Of a stretch of 64,000 bases of DNA, positions 1 to 9,535 are shown piece after piece; the first letter of the stretch is position 1; every line of letters begins with the position of its first letter. Origin of the DNA: Limanda limanda. Taxonomy: Eukaryota > Chordata > Actinopteri > Pleuronectiformes > Pleuronectidae. The DNA is taken from assembly GCF_963576545.1 (NCBI RefSeq), contig NC_083655.1, positions 22,242,204 to 22,306,203 on the forward strand, written 5' to 3'. The notes under the pieces are model-generated. The model saw nothing but the letters and a program-made list of their open reading frames with translations. It ran no database searches and was not told the origin of the DNA. The translations under genes and the position numbers were made by a program.

Positions 1-416
1 CAAACAATGGTCCGCGCTGGCCTCACCACCTTCCGAGCGCCCAGAAAAAAGTTCAGTTCTTGCGGTAATCCATTATAGTGTCGCCCAGGCAATAATCCCG
101 TTTTGTGGAGAAAATTCCCTCGAACGTGGCCGGCCCGCACAAACAAAAGAGCTTAGAAGAGCTTGGGTAGTGAGAGGTCTCCCTGGCTGGGTTAGCAGAA
201 GACCTACACCAAAAGAAGGGGAACTGGGCTTTTATTGGCTTGGTGACCTCATGGGTCATGGTACATACAGTGACCAATAGTGGTTGAACGGGGCAGGTAG
301 CCTGGGAGACTGAGTTCTTGAAGCTGTCCTGTCTACAGAACAAGGGAAACATGTGTATGCAGGCTTTGGCTACACATGTAGGTCTAACTTTTGCTCACGA
401 ATACTAGGTCCCAACA
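1..416 (-). mobile_element. Probable LTR of an endogenous retroelement, partial
   Basis: Read on the minus strand, this segment begins with TGTTGGGACC at 416 and contains a canonical polyadenylation hexamer (AATAAA, complement of 231-236) inside a CCAATAAAAGCCC context, as in the U3/R region of many retroviral-type LTRs. The other end lies outside the window, so the closing CA and a target duplication cannot be checked. A ~100-residue minus-strand open frame here has no recognisable protein features and is probably incidental. The LTR assignment is inference from the end motif and poly(A) layout. Confidence 0.35.
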
Positions 417-2081
417 AACGTGTCCATTGACTCATTTCTAAGAAATCAATAAAAGTCTTACAAAATCTAGCCACAATGTCAGTCGTCAACATTTTGTTTT
501 CATCCGAAATGGTAATGGGAAACATTTTTTAATTATGTAGGAATATCAGATCAAGACATGTATTTAGCCAAAATGCACTGATGTTGCAGACAAAAATCAA
601 ATTGGCTGACTTTATTCATTAGGTGCAGGATACAGCCCCCAAAAGCTTTTTTGTAAGTCTTTGTATACTGAATTTCACACATGCAGGTGAAACATTCTGC
701 AAGGGCTAAAGGCTCCATTATGCTTCTCCGTGGCGCGTGGAGGGACGCACGGATCCCACGGACTCTTTTGGATTTTTGCTTCTCCGGCGACTGTAGGTTT
801 GAAAACAATTCACCGCCAAACAGTAGGAGGCGCAACAGAAGACGAGCTTAGAGAAACCTACCTCTATGTTCGAGAAGAAGTCCACGTATGTTTATCTTCC
901 TGCTCCCTGGCTTCCCTCGCACACAGTGAACTATGGCAACTAACAGAACTAAATAAAGTGAAACCCAGCGGGTCAAAATGCTGATGTAATTTCTTAGCGC
1001 AGCGGTTCCCCTTTCTTGTTTCCAAACTGCGTTGCTAATTCCACAGCTTGAAGATACACGGAGGCAGCTGCTAGCTTCCCCCCAGCTAGCTTCAACCCCA
1101 GCTTCCACACACAGTCAGCAGGGACTCCCGATACTAACTACTACCCAGTGTTTGCTTCTAACCTGACGGTGTTTGAGAAACAGTGTCATGATAGAAGTGG
1201 AATTAATGTCGTGACAGCGGGTTTTTGTGCTGTTACCACCGCAGTTAGCATGGTGGCTAGCCCGCTAGCGGCGTTATGAAAGTTCGTTATAACCATATGT
1301 GACCGTACACCAGTGCTGTGCATGAACGAACACAAAAGAACGCGTTCATTGAACACGTTCACTTTTATGAGTGTCTTGACCCACAATACCCAGGTGCGTT
1401 AGGTCACACACTACAAACTTTCCCTAAAGGGGCAGGCCACACCTGCAACACAACAGCTCTCGGTCTGTCAGTGCTCTAACCAGCCGCCGTCAGCCGGACA
1501 ACTCCGCTGGCTTAACACACTTGTCACATTAATCATAGAATCGTAGTTGTGTTTGGGTTTGTTGTGATACAGGGAATGAAGCAGGAAGTTTGACTTCCGG
1601 AAATGATGTCGTTCCGAAATGCTGTCGTTAGCAGACCAATCACAGCCAAGGGCTGTCCCTAGGCTCTCCGAAATAACCACGGATAGTTAGAAAAATCAGA
1701 GTTGCACGAAAAGCTCTCCGAGGCGCTCGGAGTGGGCGTTTCTCTGTCCGTTTCTGTCCGTGTCAGTAAAAACGGAGAAGCATATATCAGCCTTAAGACT
1801 TGAAAACTTGAATGAAACACAATCTTTTAAGCCTTTGGTATAATCTTAACCGCCTGCCCAATGACGCAACCAACCAACACACAAATGGACAGAGGTGAAA
1901 ACGTAACCTCCTTACATGCCTGAAATTAAAAAATACATAGTAAATTGTAAATGTGCAGCATGTTTGTGGGCTATATACTTACAATATTTGACACTCAGTT
2001 CAGTTTTTGATTTCATGTCAGATTTTGTGGTAAATCACATTGTACACAAGTGAAGTTTGGCATGCTTACTGTTTCCTGCAG
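417..2081. other. Unassigned sequence, upstream intron
   Basis: No protein, RNA or transposon family was recognised. A GC-richer patch at about 720-1130, with several GCTAGC-type words, looks like the 5' part of an unidentified repeat. It is followed by AT-rich DNA leading to a pyrimidine tract and AG acceptor at 2080-2081. By position this is intron sequence upstream of the first recognised pde1c exon. Confidence 0.4.
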
Positions 2082-2202
2082 GATTCATTGACTTCATTGT
2101 GGAGCCAACCTTCACTGTGTTGACGGAAATGATTGAGAAGATTGTGACACCAGTCATTGAGGAGGCATCTTTCTCTGGATTGGCCAGTTTCAGGAGCTCA
2201 AG
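2082..2202 (+). CDS. pde1c: pde1c exon: end of the phosphodiesterase catalytic domain
   Basis: This 121-bp exon follows the acceptor TTTCCTGCAG and ends at AAG|GTGACC. A G from the previous exon plus GA gives Gly, then the frame reads FIDFIVEPTFTVLTEMIEK, ending in RSS (phase 2). GFIDFIVEPTFTVLT is the near-invariant segment just C-terminal to the catalytic core of PDE1 enzymes. The continuation EKIVTPVIEEAS is closer to PDE1C than to PDE1A or PDE1B as I remember them. The exon lacks catalytic metal ligands, which lie upstream. I see no disabling change. The closest alternative is another pde1 paralogue. Confidence 0.88.
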
Positions 2203-2989
2203 GTGACCAGACACAAGACCCATATGTTTTTTTGTGAAACTCCTCACACTCATATTCATAGAAGTACTACTGTAATCAGACACAAATTATATCTTTGTTT
2301 CTATCATGATTCCCTCTGAAGTCAAATGACATATCACAAGGAGTATTAAGTAGTAGTTCTTAATTGTTATTTTGTATTTTAATCATCATACATTGGCCAT
2401 ATTATTAAAACGACTCAACGCATTTCAATTAAAAAACCTTTACAATCAATCTACCAGAGTCAGTCAACCACATAAGAAATGAGTGCAGATGTTAGATAGC
2501 AATGCTATCATAGCATTCTGCTCCATTCGTCTCACAAGTAGGGTAGTGTTAGCATGTTTGCAGTTTCACAGATTGTGCTGCATTGTCTTACCTACACTTC
2601 ACTTTACAAAATAAATATTGATCACAGTAAGAAAATTATAAACAAGAGTTCTTTGTTCAGGGCAAATAGCTGGTATTCTGCCCTATATAGGGGAAAGGAG
2701 AACTTTACATAAAAGATTGTTAAGAAGTTATGCCTTGTGTTCTTGGGAGGAGTTCAGCCTGTTAGCTATTAGTTAGTTCAGCTATTAGTTCAGCCTAATG
2801 CACCTCTAAATGTCCGGCAGTATTCAGAGGATTACCTTAAGGAACTCCCACTCAAGGCTTGAAAAGTAATTTCCCCATCCGGCTTCAACCGCTGAAAACA
2901 AGATTTCCTACAACTTGGTTTCTTCCTACTACAAATGAAATGTAAGATTATTTTGTCAAATGATGTTAAGAATGTTTTTTGAGTTTTAG
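2203..2989. other. Intron, nothing recognised
   Basis: AT-rich intron sequence starting at the GTGACC donor. It contains a short imperfect direct repeat of GTTCAGCTATTAGTT-like words near 2755-2800. No coding or transposon signature was found. Confidence 0.45.
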
Positions 2990-3604
2990 GATATTATGGA
3001 AAAGGAAAATAAATTTGAGAAGGATATTTTTATTGGATTTATTCTGCCTGCCAAAGGGATGGGGAGATGGAAGCACCTCTCTTGCTCAAGAACAGTGCAC
3101 TAAAATAATGGCTTAAAGTTTGCTTTAAACAAGCCATCTCTGGTCCCTTGTCACCACCACTAGATATTTAAAATAGTTAATTGTCAATTTGAATGGCTAA
3201 TGTGTGAATCAAAGGCTTTGTGTCGCTGTATTAATTGGGAACAATTCAGATTTTGTTAGAATTAACTCATAACCAGAAACTGTACCATATTCTTTTAAAA
3301 TAGTCATAATGTCAGGAATGGATATATAGTTTTTTCCTAAACCAAACTTCCCAAAGACAGTGAAAAGAAAGTCCCACTCAACTCAATCAAAGGCCTTCTC
3401 TGCATCCACAGACGCAAGGGTCTCTGTGATAAAATGTTATAAAGTCTATTATTATTATTATTATTATTATTGTTATTGGAAAACAATTTTTTTTTTTTTT
3501 TTTTTATAAATCCAGACTTATCTGGCAGGCATCTTCAACCCATTAGTCTCCAATTTGTATCCACATCTAGGAGACTAATAGGTTGATAAGAGATAATACT
3601 CACA
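2990..3604 (-). mobile_element. L1/Tx1-type LINE, reverse transcriptase fragment (decayed)
   Basis: On the minus strand, broken frames spell typical fish L1 RT pieces in order: LPDKSGFIK near 3510, then SVDAEKAFD and VEWDFLFTVF (RT motif A, D at both ends) near 3410-3350. These are followed by GTVSGYELILTKSELFPIN near 3285-3225 and LPIPLAGRIN near 3070. The block between motif A and the SGY segment, which should carry the catalytic (Y/A)xDD motif, is missing. An (ATT)n run at about 3448-3477 and a poly-T run at about 3487-3505 interrupt it. It is the downstream half of the LINE whose upstream half lies at 4250-4610. Confidence 0.75.
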
Positions 3605-4250
3605 TTCTCTAGGTCTCAGAGTGTGAATGTAATGTACTGGGATGAGTTGGACTCAAATGCTCGACTCGGAGACAGAGATAAAAAGGAATACATTTACTGG
3701 ATGATTTTGGTACACGGAGTGGCAGTCCAGTAAACAACACAATATTCCAATAAGTGTCGGGCAGCAGTAGCAGTTGAAGGAGATCCAGTCCAGGTTCGGT
3801 ACACAGGTGAGGCAGTCTTATAACAAACACACGATCCAAATGAGTGTCAGGAGTAGCAGGGTTCGGGGAAGATCCAGTCCAGGTTCGGTACACGGGTAGA
3901 CAATTGCTGAGCAGGCAGAGGTACAGACAGGGAAGAAGCAAAAGCGGAGTCGATTACATTGACCGGGACGGAATCACCAGAAGCTTAATAATAATATAAT
4001 TCGCTGGGACGTTTGAGACATGGGGAAACAAAGACGAACTGGCAACGCGACACAGGAACACACAGACTAAATACACTAGGTGATGACAGGAACAGGTGCA
4101 AACAATCGGGGAGGAGCAGACAATCACCAAGGTGGAGTGGGGATTCTGAAACGAAAGGAGAGATGGGTAAACAATCACAACACAGAACAGAAGAATAAAC
4201 GATTAATATCAGGCCAACTTAACTTAGTAACCAGGTTTGGACGTAACAGT
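3605..4250. repeat. Unclassified dispersed repeat inserted in the L1 fragment
   Basis: A GC-richer block splits the two halves of the L1 remnant. It contains an imperfect internal duplication of about 85-100 bp, visible as two copies of GATCCAGTCCAGGTTCGGTACAC (near 3780 and 3870). It then has AACAGGTGCAAACAATCGGG-type sequence that I associate with dispersed fish repeats. Open frames on both strands are short and repetitive. No family name can be given from sequence alone. Confidence 0.45.
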
Positions 4251-4610
4251 AGAGGGTTCATAATGGCCAGCCTTGTGGCTTCCCTCCAGTATAGGAATCT
4301 GACGTTTGTTTATAAAATGTTTTAATAATGAGGTGTCGCCCTTGGAAACTGAGGTATAAAGCTTTGTTTAGAAAGTTTTAAATTCATCATTGATCTCCTG
4401 TGGATCGGACTATAAGTCTTGATGCAGCAGTTTGCCTTATGTGGTGAGCTAATAAGCGCTCTGTCTTATCACCCTGCTCATATACTCTATTTCTGCTCTG
4501 TAAAAGTATTTTTGCTGATTCCTCAGTAGAAAGAGGCGATAAAAGTCTGTTCCGAGGGAGATACTCTTATTATAGAGGTCAGGGGAGGATGATATTGAAT
4601 GTTATATGTT
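4251..4610 (-). mobile_element. L1/Tx1-type LINE, linker between endonuclease and RT
   Basis: The minus-strand frame contains LLSTEESAKILLQSRNRVYE and GDKTERLLAHHIRQ. This is the basic region between the endonuclease and RT domains of fish L1/Tx1 LINEs; the intact-looking counterpart is YYEHGNKANRLLAFRLRKQ at about 29960 in this window. It is followed by the INDEFKTFYTKLYTS-like segment that precedes RT. Spacing and order show it is the same insertion as 2990-3604, separated by a later repeat. Confidence 0.7.
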
Positions 4611-4627
4611 TCATCAGATATTTTTAA

Positions 4628-4915
4628 ATTACATTACATTTCATATAGCTGACGCTTTCATCCAAAGCGACTTACAATATGTGCATTCAACCCCGAGGGT
4701 ACAAACAACAAGAATCAAGAAAGAACAATTTCTTCAAAAAAAAGCTAAACTAAGTGCTATAAGTAAATTGTTAGTTTATATCTTCAATAGTCAGAATATC
4801 TTCAAACTTTCTGATGTCCGGATGTCGATGGGGAGCTCATTCCACCATTTAGGAGTTTGTTGCGTGTTTGTTTATCCTAAATATGAGAAGAGACGGACTG
4901 ATCTAATTCAAGTAT
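4628..4915 (+). repeat. Dispersed fish repeat with ATTACATTACATTTCAT head
   Basis: Begins ATTACATTACATTTCAT-AGCTGACGCTTTCATCCAAAGCGACTTACAAT and runs through AGAATCAAGAAAGAACAATTTCTTC to CTTTCTGATGTCCGGATGTCGATGGGGAGCTCATTCCACCATTTAGGAG. The same sequence recurs at 6149-6508 and, as a short piece, at 44813-44892. No coding capacity is evident. The family is common in fish, but I cannot name it reliably. Confidence 0.6.
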
Positions 4916-4977
4916 TAATTAAGAAGCAATGAAAAAGTATGAAGAGCAAAGCAATGGGCACTCATGCACAGCCTCGA

Positions 4978-5196
4978 CTAAAAGAGCATGGGGTATTCAT
5001 AAGTCCCATCGAACAGAAGGCGTTTGAAATATTTAGAACAGTCGCAGGCGTAGTCCATCCTCTTTGCATTGGAATAAGGAAGTGAACAGGAGCCACTCCC
5101 AATCTTACACCTCCTCTGATAGTTGTTAGGCAAAATGTTAATTTCTTGACCAGCCTTGACACAGCTGACACATTGTAGGTTAAAGAAGTTGTCCAT
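4978..5196 (-). CDS. Hypothetical Cys-containing ORF of 72 residues, doubtful
   Basis: A minus-strand frame of 72 codons has six Cys arranged C9, C12, C30, C37, C51 and C53, including CVSC and CDCSKYF segments, and ends just before the twin-hairpin sequence. I do not recognise the product. Neighbouring DNA is repeat-derived and there is no obvious splice site or promoter. It may be an old exon or transposon-gene fragment, or chance. It is listed because the amino-acid composition is less random than that of neighbouring open frames. Confidence 0.2.
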   Translation of the reverse strand: MDNFFNLQCVSCVKAGQEINILPNNYQRRCKIGSGSCSLPYSNAKRMDYACDCSKYFKRLLFDGTYEYPMLF

Positions 5197-5209
5197 TGGA
5201 GAAAATAAT

Positions 5210-5284
5210 ATAATATCTGACCCAAACTGCTAGCTTTTGGGTCAGATATTATTAGTTTGGGAGAACATTTGTCCTCCCAAACTA
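5210..5284. repeat. Two adjacent perfect stem-loops
   Basis: The first hairpin has a 17-bp perfect stem (ATAATATCTGACCCAAA at 5210-5226 with its complement at 5236-5252) and a 9-base loop. One base later a second hairpin has an 11-bp perfect stem (5253-5263 with 5274-5284) and a 10-base loop. The two stems share a related CCCAAACT end, so one may be a diverged duplicate of the other. The function is unknown; it could be the terminus of a foldback element. Confidence 0.7.
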
Positions 5285-5324
5285 CTGGGAAAAAGATTCT
5301 GCTGAAATTGCCTCATAATTCTGA

Positions 5325-5790
5325 CAATGGTCCTATTATTAGGACCTGAGCACGAACAGTGGGAGGCCCTATTGAAATTGCAAGGATTTTTCTTATTAGG
5401 GCCCGAGCACCTCCGATGGGAGGCCCTATTATATTTAGAAGGATTTACATTCCCTTTTGGGGCTTTTTCACAGCCTAGACATGCTCAAATTGTCACCAAA
5501 GTTTGCAGGGAATTCAAAACCCATAAAGTAATTGTATTTAGGGGGTAATTTGAAATGGGCGTGGAAAAATGGCTCAACAGCGCCATCTAAGGAAAAGCCC
5601 CTCAGTTAGCTTTCACCGATCTTTCACCTAGCCCAGGTGTAACATGATCAGACAAACAAAAGGTTGGAGGTGCAATTGGAAAAAAGCAACAGGAAGCCCG
5701 CCATTTTGACTTTAGTGGCCATATTGGACATCTCCCACAGTTTTACTTTGATGTACTTGTCCCAGGGCTTTCATCAGATCAACTTCATAG
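5325..5790 (+). repeat. Dispersed repeat with GGGCCCGAGCAC head
   Basis: Two tandem head units (AGGACCTGAGCAC... and AGGGCCCGAGCAC...GGGAGGCCCTATT) are followed by a body with TGGGCGTGG-AAAATGGCTCAACAGCGCCA and AACAGGAAGCCCGCCATTTTG. The same body is at 36480-36760, where three heads occur. Each head has a short inverted repeat (GGGCC...GGCCC). The 3' end abuts the gypsy integrase fragment. No open frame of note. Confidence 0.6.
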
Positions 5791-5795
5791 AGAGA

Positions 5796-6148
5796 AGGCT
5801 TCAACAGGTTACTCTCCCTTCAAGCCGCTGTATGGGAGACAAGTCAGGGAACCCCTTGATGTGCTTCGGGATGAGTGGGAGCATCATGAGAGTCCCCAGC
5901 CAATTCCTGTTTTCCAGTATGACCTCCAAATGAGAGAGAAAATGGATCAGATGGCTAAATTGGTGGATGACAATATGGAAAAAAAACACAGTTGAGGAGA
6001 AAAATCACTGTTGATATGGGAACTTAAGCCAGAGTGTTCCAGCCAGGACAAGAGGTGTTCCTTCTCCTGCCAACGTCGGACAATAAGCCGCTAGCCCGTG
6101 GCAAGGCCCCTTTGATGTATGAAGGAAGATGGGTCCTGCCACCCTATT
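5796..6148 (+). mobile_element. Gmr1-like Ty3/gypsy element: integrase C-terminal part, broken
   Basis: With frameshifts the plus strand gives SPFKPLYGRQVREPLDVL (the conserved segment after the integrase core). About 70 codons later comes FQPGQEVFLLLPTSDNKPLA with a following GPY/F-like stretch near 6040-6130. The upstream integrase core (DDE), protease and gag are absent, truncated at the repeat ending near 5790. In this element the integrase is followed directly by RT (see 6509-7355), which is the reverse of normal gypsy order. The copy is clearly dead. Confidence 0.75.
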
Positions 6149-6508
6149 ACATTACATTTCATTTAGCTGACGCTTTTATCCAAAGGGACTTACAATAAGT
6201 GCATTGAACCCCAAGGGTACAAACCAAGAACAACAAGAATCAAGAAAGTACAATTTTCTTAAAAAATGAAGCAAAACTACAAAAAACGAAGTAAGTGCCA
6301 TTTAAGTGCTACTAAATTGTTAGTTCCAAAATAATTTTTTATTTTTTTTATTTTTTTTAAGGTATAGTCGGAAGAGGTGTGATTTTAGTTTTCGGCGGAA
6401 GATGTGTAAACTTTCTGATGTCCGGATGTCGATGGCGAGCTCATTCCACCATTTAGGAGCCAGGACAGCAAACAGTTGTGATTTTAATGAGTGTTTAGCC
6501 ATTAGTTT
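6149..6508 (+). repeat. ATTACATTACATTTCAT repeat inserted in the gypsy element
   Basis: A copy of the repeat seen at 4628-4915 interrupts the gypsy polyprotein between the GPY/F-like stretch and the MPLYRRKKQTFHVNLLKQW tail. CCCTAT occurs at both borders (6143-6148 and just after 6508) and is a plausible 6-bp target duplication. The insertion gives a relative age: the gypsy copy was present first. Confidence 0.6.
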
Positions 6509-7355
6509 AGCCCTATGCCATTAGTATGCCACTGTATAGGAGAAAGAAACAAACTTTTCATGTAAATCTACTCAAACAGTGGCACTCCAGAGCAGACCAA
6601 CTCCTGGTAAGAGCTGTCAAGAAAAAGGAGGATATAACTGACCAGTTTCTTCCCCAAAACACAGATGACACTCATGTTAACTTGGATTTTTCTGATTTGC
6701 TCTCAGACATGCAGGAGCAACTGCTGCCCATTATTCCTCCAGATTTGTTCGTGGACAAACCAGGCTCACAACTCCTTGGTGGAGCACAATATTATCCTTA
6801 AGGATCCCTAAGCCGTTAAAGAATGTATAGAGGTCCTGAGTGGCCTCTTCCTGCCTTAAAGGAGGAACTCGAAGTGATGAAGTCATTGGGGGTCATTGAA
6901 AAGTCAAAGAGTGAGTAGAAAAGTCCAGTAGTGCTGGTCCTGAAAAAGGATGGATCCATAACATTTTGTATTGACACTCGTAAGTTCAACTCTCACATTT
7001 TTGATGACCTTATTGAGCGCATTGGTAAAGCCAAGTACATAAGCACATTCGACCTATGTAGAGGTTATTGGCAGGTGCCTTAGCTCCTGAGATCAGGCAG
7101 TACACCGCCTTTAGAACACCTCAAGGCCTTTTTCAGTTTACTGTTATGCCCTTTGGGTAACAGGGAGCACCTGCCACCTCAATGACCAAGTCCTAGCAGG
7201 GACAGAGTCTTTTTCAGCGGCTTAACTTGATGATATCGTCATAGTATCACATGGGAGGAACATGTGCAGCATCTCAAAGAGCTTCTGCAGCGCCTTCATG
7301 AAGTGGGTTTGACAATGCAGCCCAAGAAGTGCTCCATTGCACAACAGGAGACCAG
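6509..7355 (+). mobile_element. Gmr1-like gypsy element: integrase tail joined to reverse transcriptase
   Basis: The frame opens with MPLYRRKKQTFHVNLLKQWH (integrase tail) and runs through an acidic linker into RT. Visible RT segments are LKEELEVMKSLGVIEKSKS, SPVVLVLKKDGSITFCIDTR, ISTFDLCRGYWQVPL and FRTPQGLFQFTVMPFG. LDDIVIVS follows at about 7226-7249, where the Tyr codon before LDD is a TAA stop. Then MQHLKELLQRLHEVGLTMQ and KKCSIAQQET precede the interruption at 7356 by another transposon. Several stops and frameshifts make it non-functional. Integrase upstream of RT in one reading direction is the Gmr1 arrangement. Confidence 0.8.
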
Positions 7356-8670
7356 GGGTCTAATTTATAAAAGAGTGCGTAGGTTTCATACTAAAAGTGT
7401 ACGTACATACAAAATCCGGAAATGGCGTACGCAAAAGATAATTTTGTTTTGAGCACTGTTTGCGGGTTTTTTTTGCAACAGTTTGATGAAGCCGTAAGGC
7501 GGTTCTCTATATCAGGTGGGTCGTGAGCCAGCGGGGCTGGTTAAGTGACGCACAAGAAGATTGGTGAGTTTAAGGAGTCTGCAGGAGTTTACTCCAACAA
7601 GTTTTGACCGTGAATTTAATGTGAAGCATGCGTGCAATCTTGAGTGACATTGACGTGAAGACTGCCTGGGAATATCAGGTGCTGTAAGGCTTACAGCCAC
7701 ACCAACTTGAATAAAATACCTCACTTCAAGATTAACCCGACTCATGTGTTCGTGGAACAGTGGGTTGTCACGCAGGGTCGGGCCTGGCTAGTATGTGGAC
7801 ACGAGTCAGCTGTTACAAATACTCCCTCAGACAAAATCAAGTGGCCGTCATATTGGAACGGAGTGGAACGGCCACTACACCCACTTTCAACCATTAATGG
7901 TCAATGCAAAGCACGGCGTGAAAATTAAATGATGCTGCTGACCAATGGGTTTCCACCGTGAGTCCTGACGGAGTCACCGCATCAAGCGATGTGAAGAGGA
8001 AGGGAAACTTTCTGACACTGACATCGGGGTGTTTGTTAGTGAGGTGGAGGTGAAGAGCGACTTTATGGGACAGCAGTGATGTCACGTATAAAGAAAATAC
8101 ACTGATACTCTGCCGCTGCTGTGGATAACACACTGTGTGAGATCATAGATCGCTGAACCCTCGCTTCCTCCTCGTTCTTCCATTCGCTTGCACACATCGA
8201 GCAGAACCCCGCACCAGTGTCACTGCAGTATTTATTTATTTAGAGCAGGGGTGTCAAACTCAAATACGCAGTGGGCCGAAATCAAAAAATTGCTTCAAGT
8301 CGAGGGCCACATGGGTTCAACGTTTATTGAAAACTTATTGAAAGAACCTTAGTGCACATATTGAACCTGGAACTAACAAGGCCTATAGAGTATGCCGATA
8401 AAACAACATTAATTATGAAATAAATGAAATACAAATAATAAATAATACATAAATAAATATAAAAGTAATAAAATCAGTTTCATTAATTGCTTTCTGGCTC
8501 TATCTGCAGTATTTCCAGAGTAATTTCCAGTGAAAACATTTTCTACAGGCAAACAGCCAAAAATAATTGACTTCAAAGAAAAATCAAATGTCCTGTAGTA
8601 GCAAGAGAAAAACAAGTTTCCCTGCAGCATCTGCGTCTCCCATGTGCAGCTTGGTTTTAAAAGCCCTCAC

Positions 8671-9004
8671 TGGGGGTGGCGTCTGCTTCTTACACAGAAG
8701 ATCTGACTTGTTCCATTTGTCTGTCATTCTTCACTGATCCTGTAGTGCTTCTGTGTGGCCACTCTTTCTGCAGAGAATGTATTAATCATTCTCTGAGTTT
8801 ACAGCGCCAGTGTCCACAGAGTCGAGCTGATATTCCAGAAAAGGAGAAATGTCTTCCAACCAATCACAGTTTGAAAAGTCTTGTTGAAAAAGAAGTCGAC
8901 AAGCAGGAGAGAGGATGGAAATGTCAAAGAGGTTGATGACTGGTTGTGCCATGAACATGAAGAAAGGCTGAAGCTGTTCTGCGTCACTGATCAGCAGCTA
9001 GTTT
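8671..9004 (+). pseudogene. TRIM-family RING and B-box gene fragment inside a hAT element
   Basis: From 8676 the frame reads [20 protein letters not shown] then [14 protein letters not shown], a C3HC4 RING finger at the N-terminus of a fish TRIM (finTRIM-like) E3 ligase. The usual ATG is GTG. The final zinc-binding pair, expected as CPxC, reads CPQS, so one ligand is lost. After a frameshift a B-box piece follows (DWLCHEHEERLKLFCVTDQQ). The fragment stops at about 9004 where gypsy sequence begins. It is oriented opposite to the hAT transposase and is non-functional as it stands. Confidence 0.85.
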
Positions 9005-9535
9005 GTTGAATTTCTTAGAGAAGAAACAGACCGGTTGATCCACATCATTAACATCCTCCTGCAGCAGCACCGCCCCAGCCCCGTGACCACTGGCATCAAC
9101 CTCAAGTTTGAAGGGTAGTAGAAAGTCTGGGGAAGAAAGAACAGGTGTGCTACAGAGAAGAGCCTTAGCAGATTCAAGAGCTTCCTGACACGAAGTAGTC
9201 CACACATAGGGTTTAGAGGGACTGGACAGGGTAGTGAGGGGAGCAACAATATCAGAAAAGCTTCTGCAGAATCCACGATAGTACCCACACATCCCTAAAA
9301 AACGTTGAAGTTCCCGCCGGGTCTTGGGCACTGGGAAATCTACAATTGCCTGCAGGCCAGACCCACTAAATGGTAACAAAACCAGAACCTTATCCCCAGA
9401 CTGGAACTTTCTCGACACAGATTTCTGGTTGTCTCTGCTTTTCATCTTGGACTGAACAGAAGCTGCAAATAAACTACTAACTAAGGTACAGTCACTCTGT
9501 TGGGCCTTAATCAGTTCTACTTTGTCCTCCAGAAA
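9004..9535 (-). mobile_element. Gypsy fragment (integrase tail plus RT/RNase H) captured in hAT
   Basis: The minus strand encodes SVSRKFQSGDKVLVLLPFSG (integrase C-terminal segment), a jump, then VDFPVPKTRRELQRFLGMCGYY and VVAPLTTLL-type connection sequence. PFKLEVDASGHGAGAVLLQ follows (RNase H, with the DAS Asp) and then PVCFFSKKFNK. The frame continues from the hAT transposase start, giving a 236-codon chimeric open frame at 8984-9694. The internal jump shows a deletion within the gypsy part. It is a different element from the Gmr1-like copy outside. Confidence 0.8.

Noticed and set aside
2035..2283. Minus-strand frame of 82 codons
   Set aside because: Antisense shadow of the pde1c exon at 2082-2202.
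3609..3941. 110-codon minus-strand frame with repeated TWTGSSPNP-like phrases
   Set aside because: The repetition follows an internal duplication of the dispersed repeat at 3605-4250; no protein family fits.
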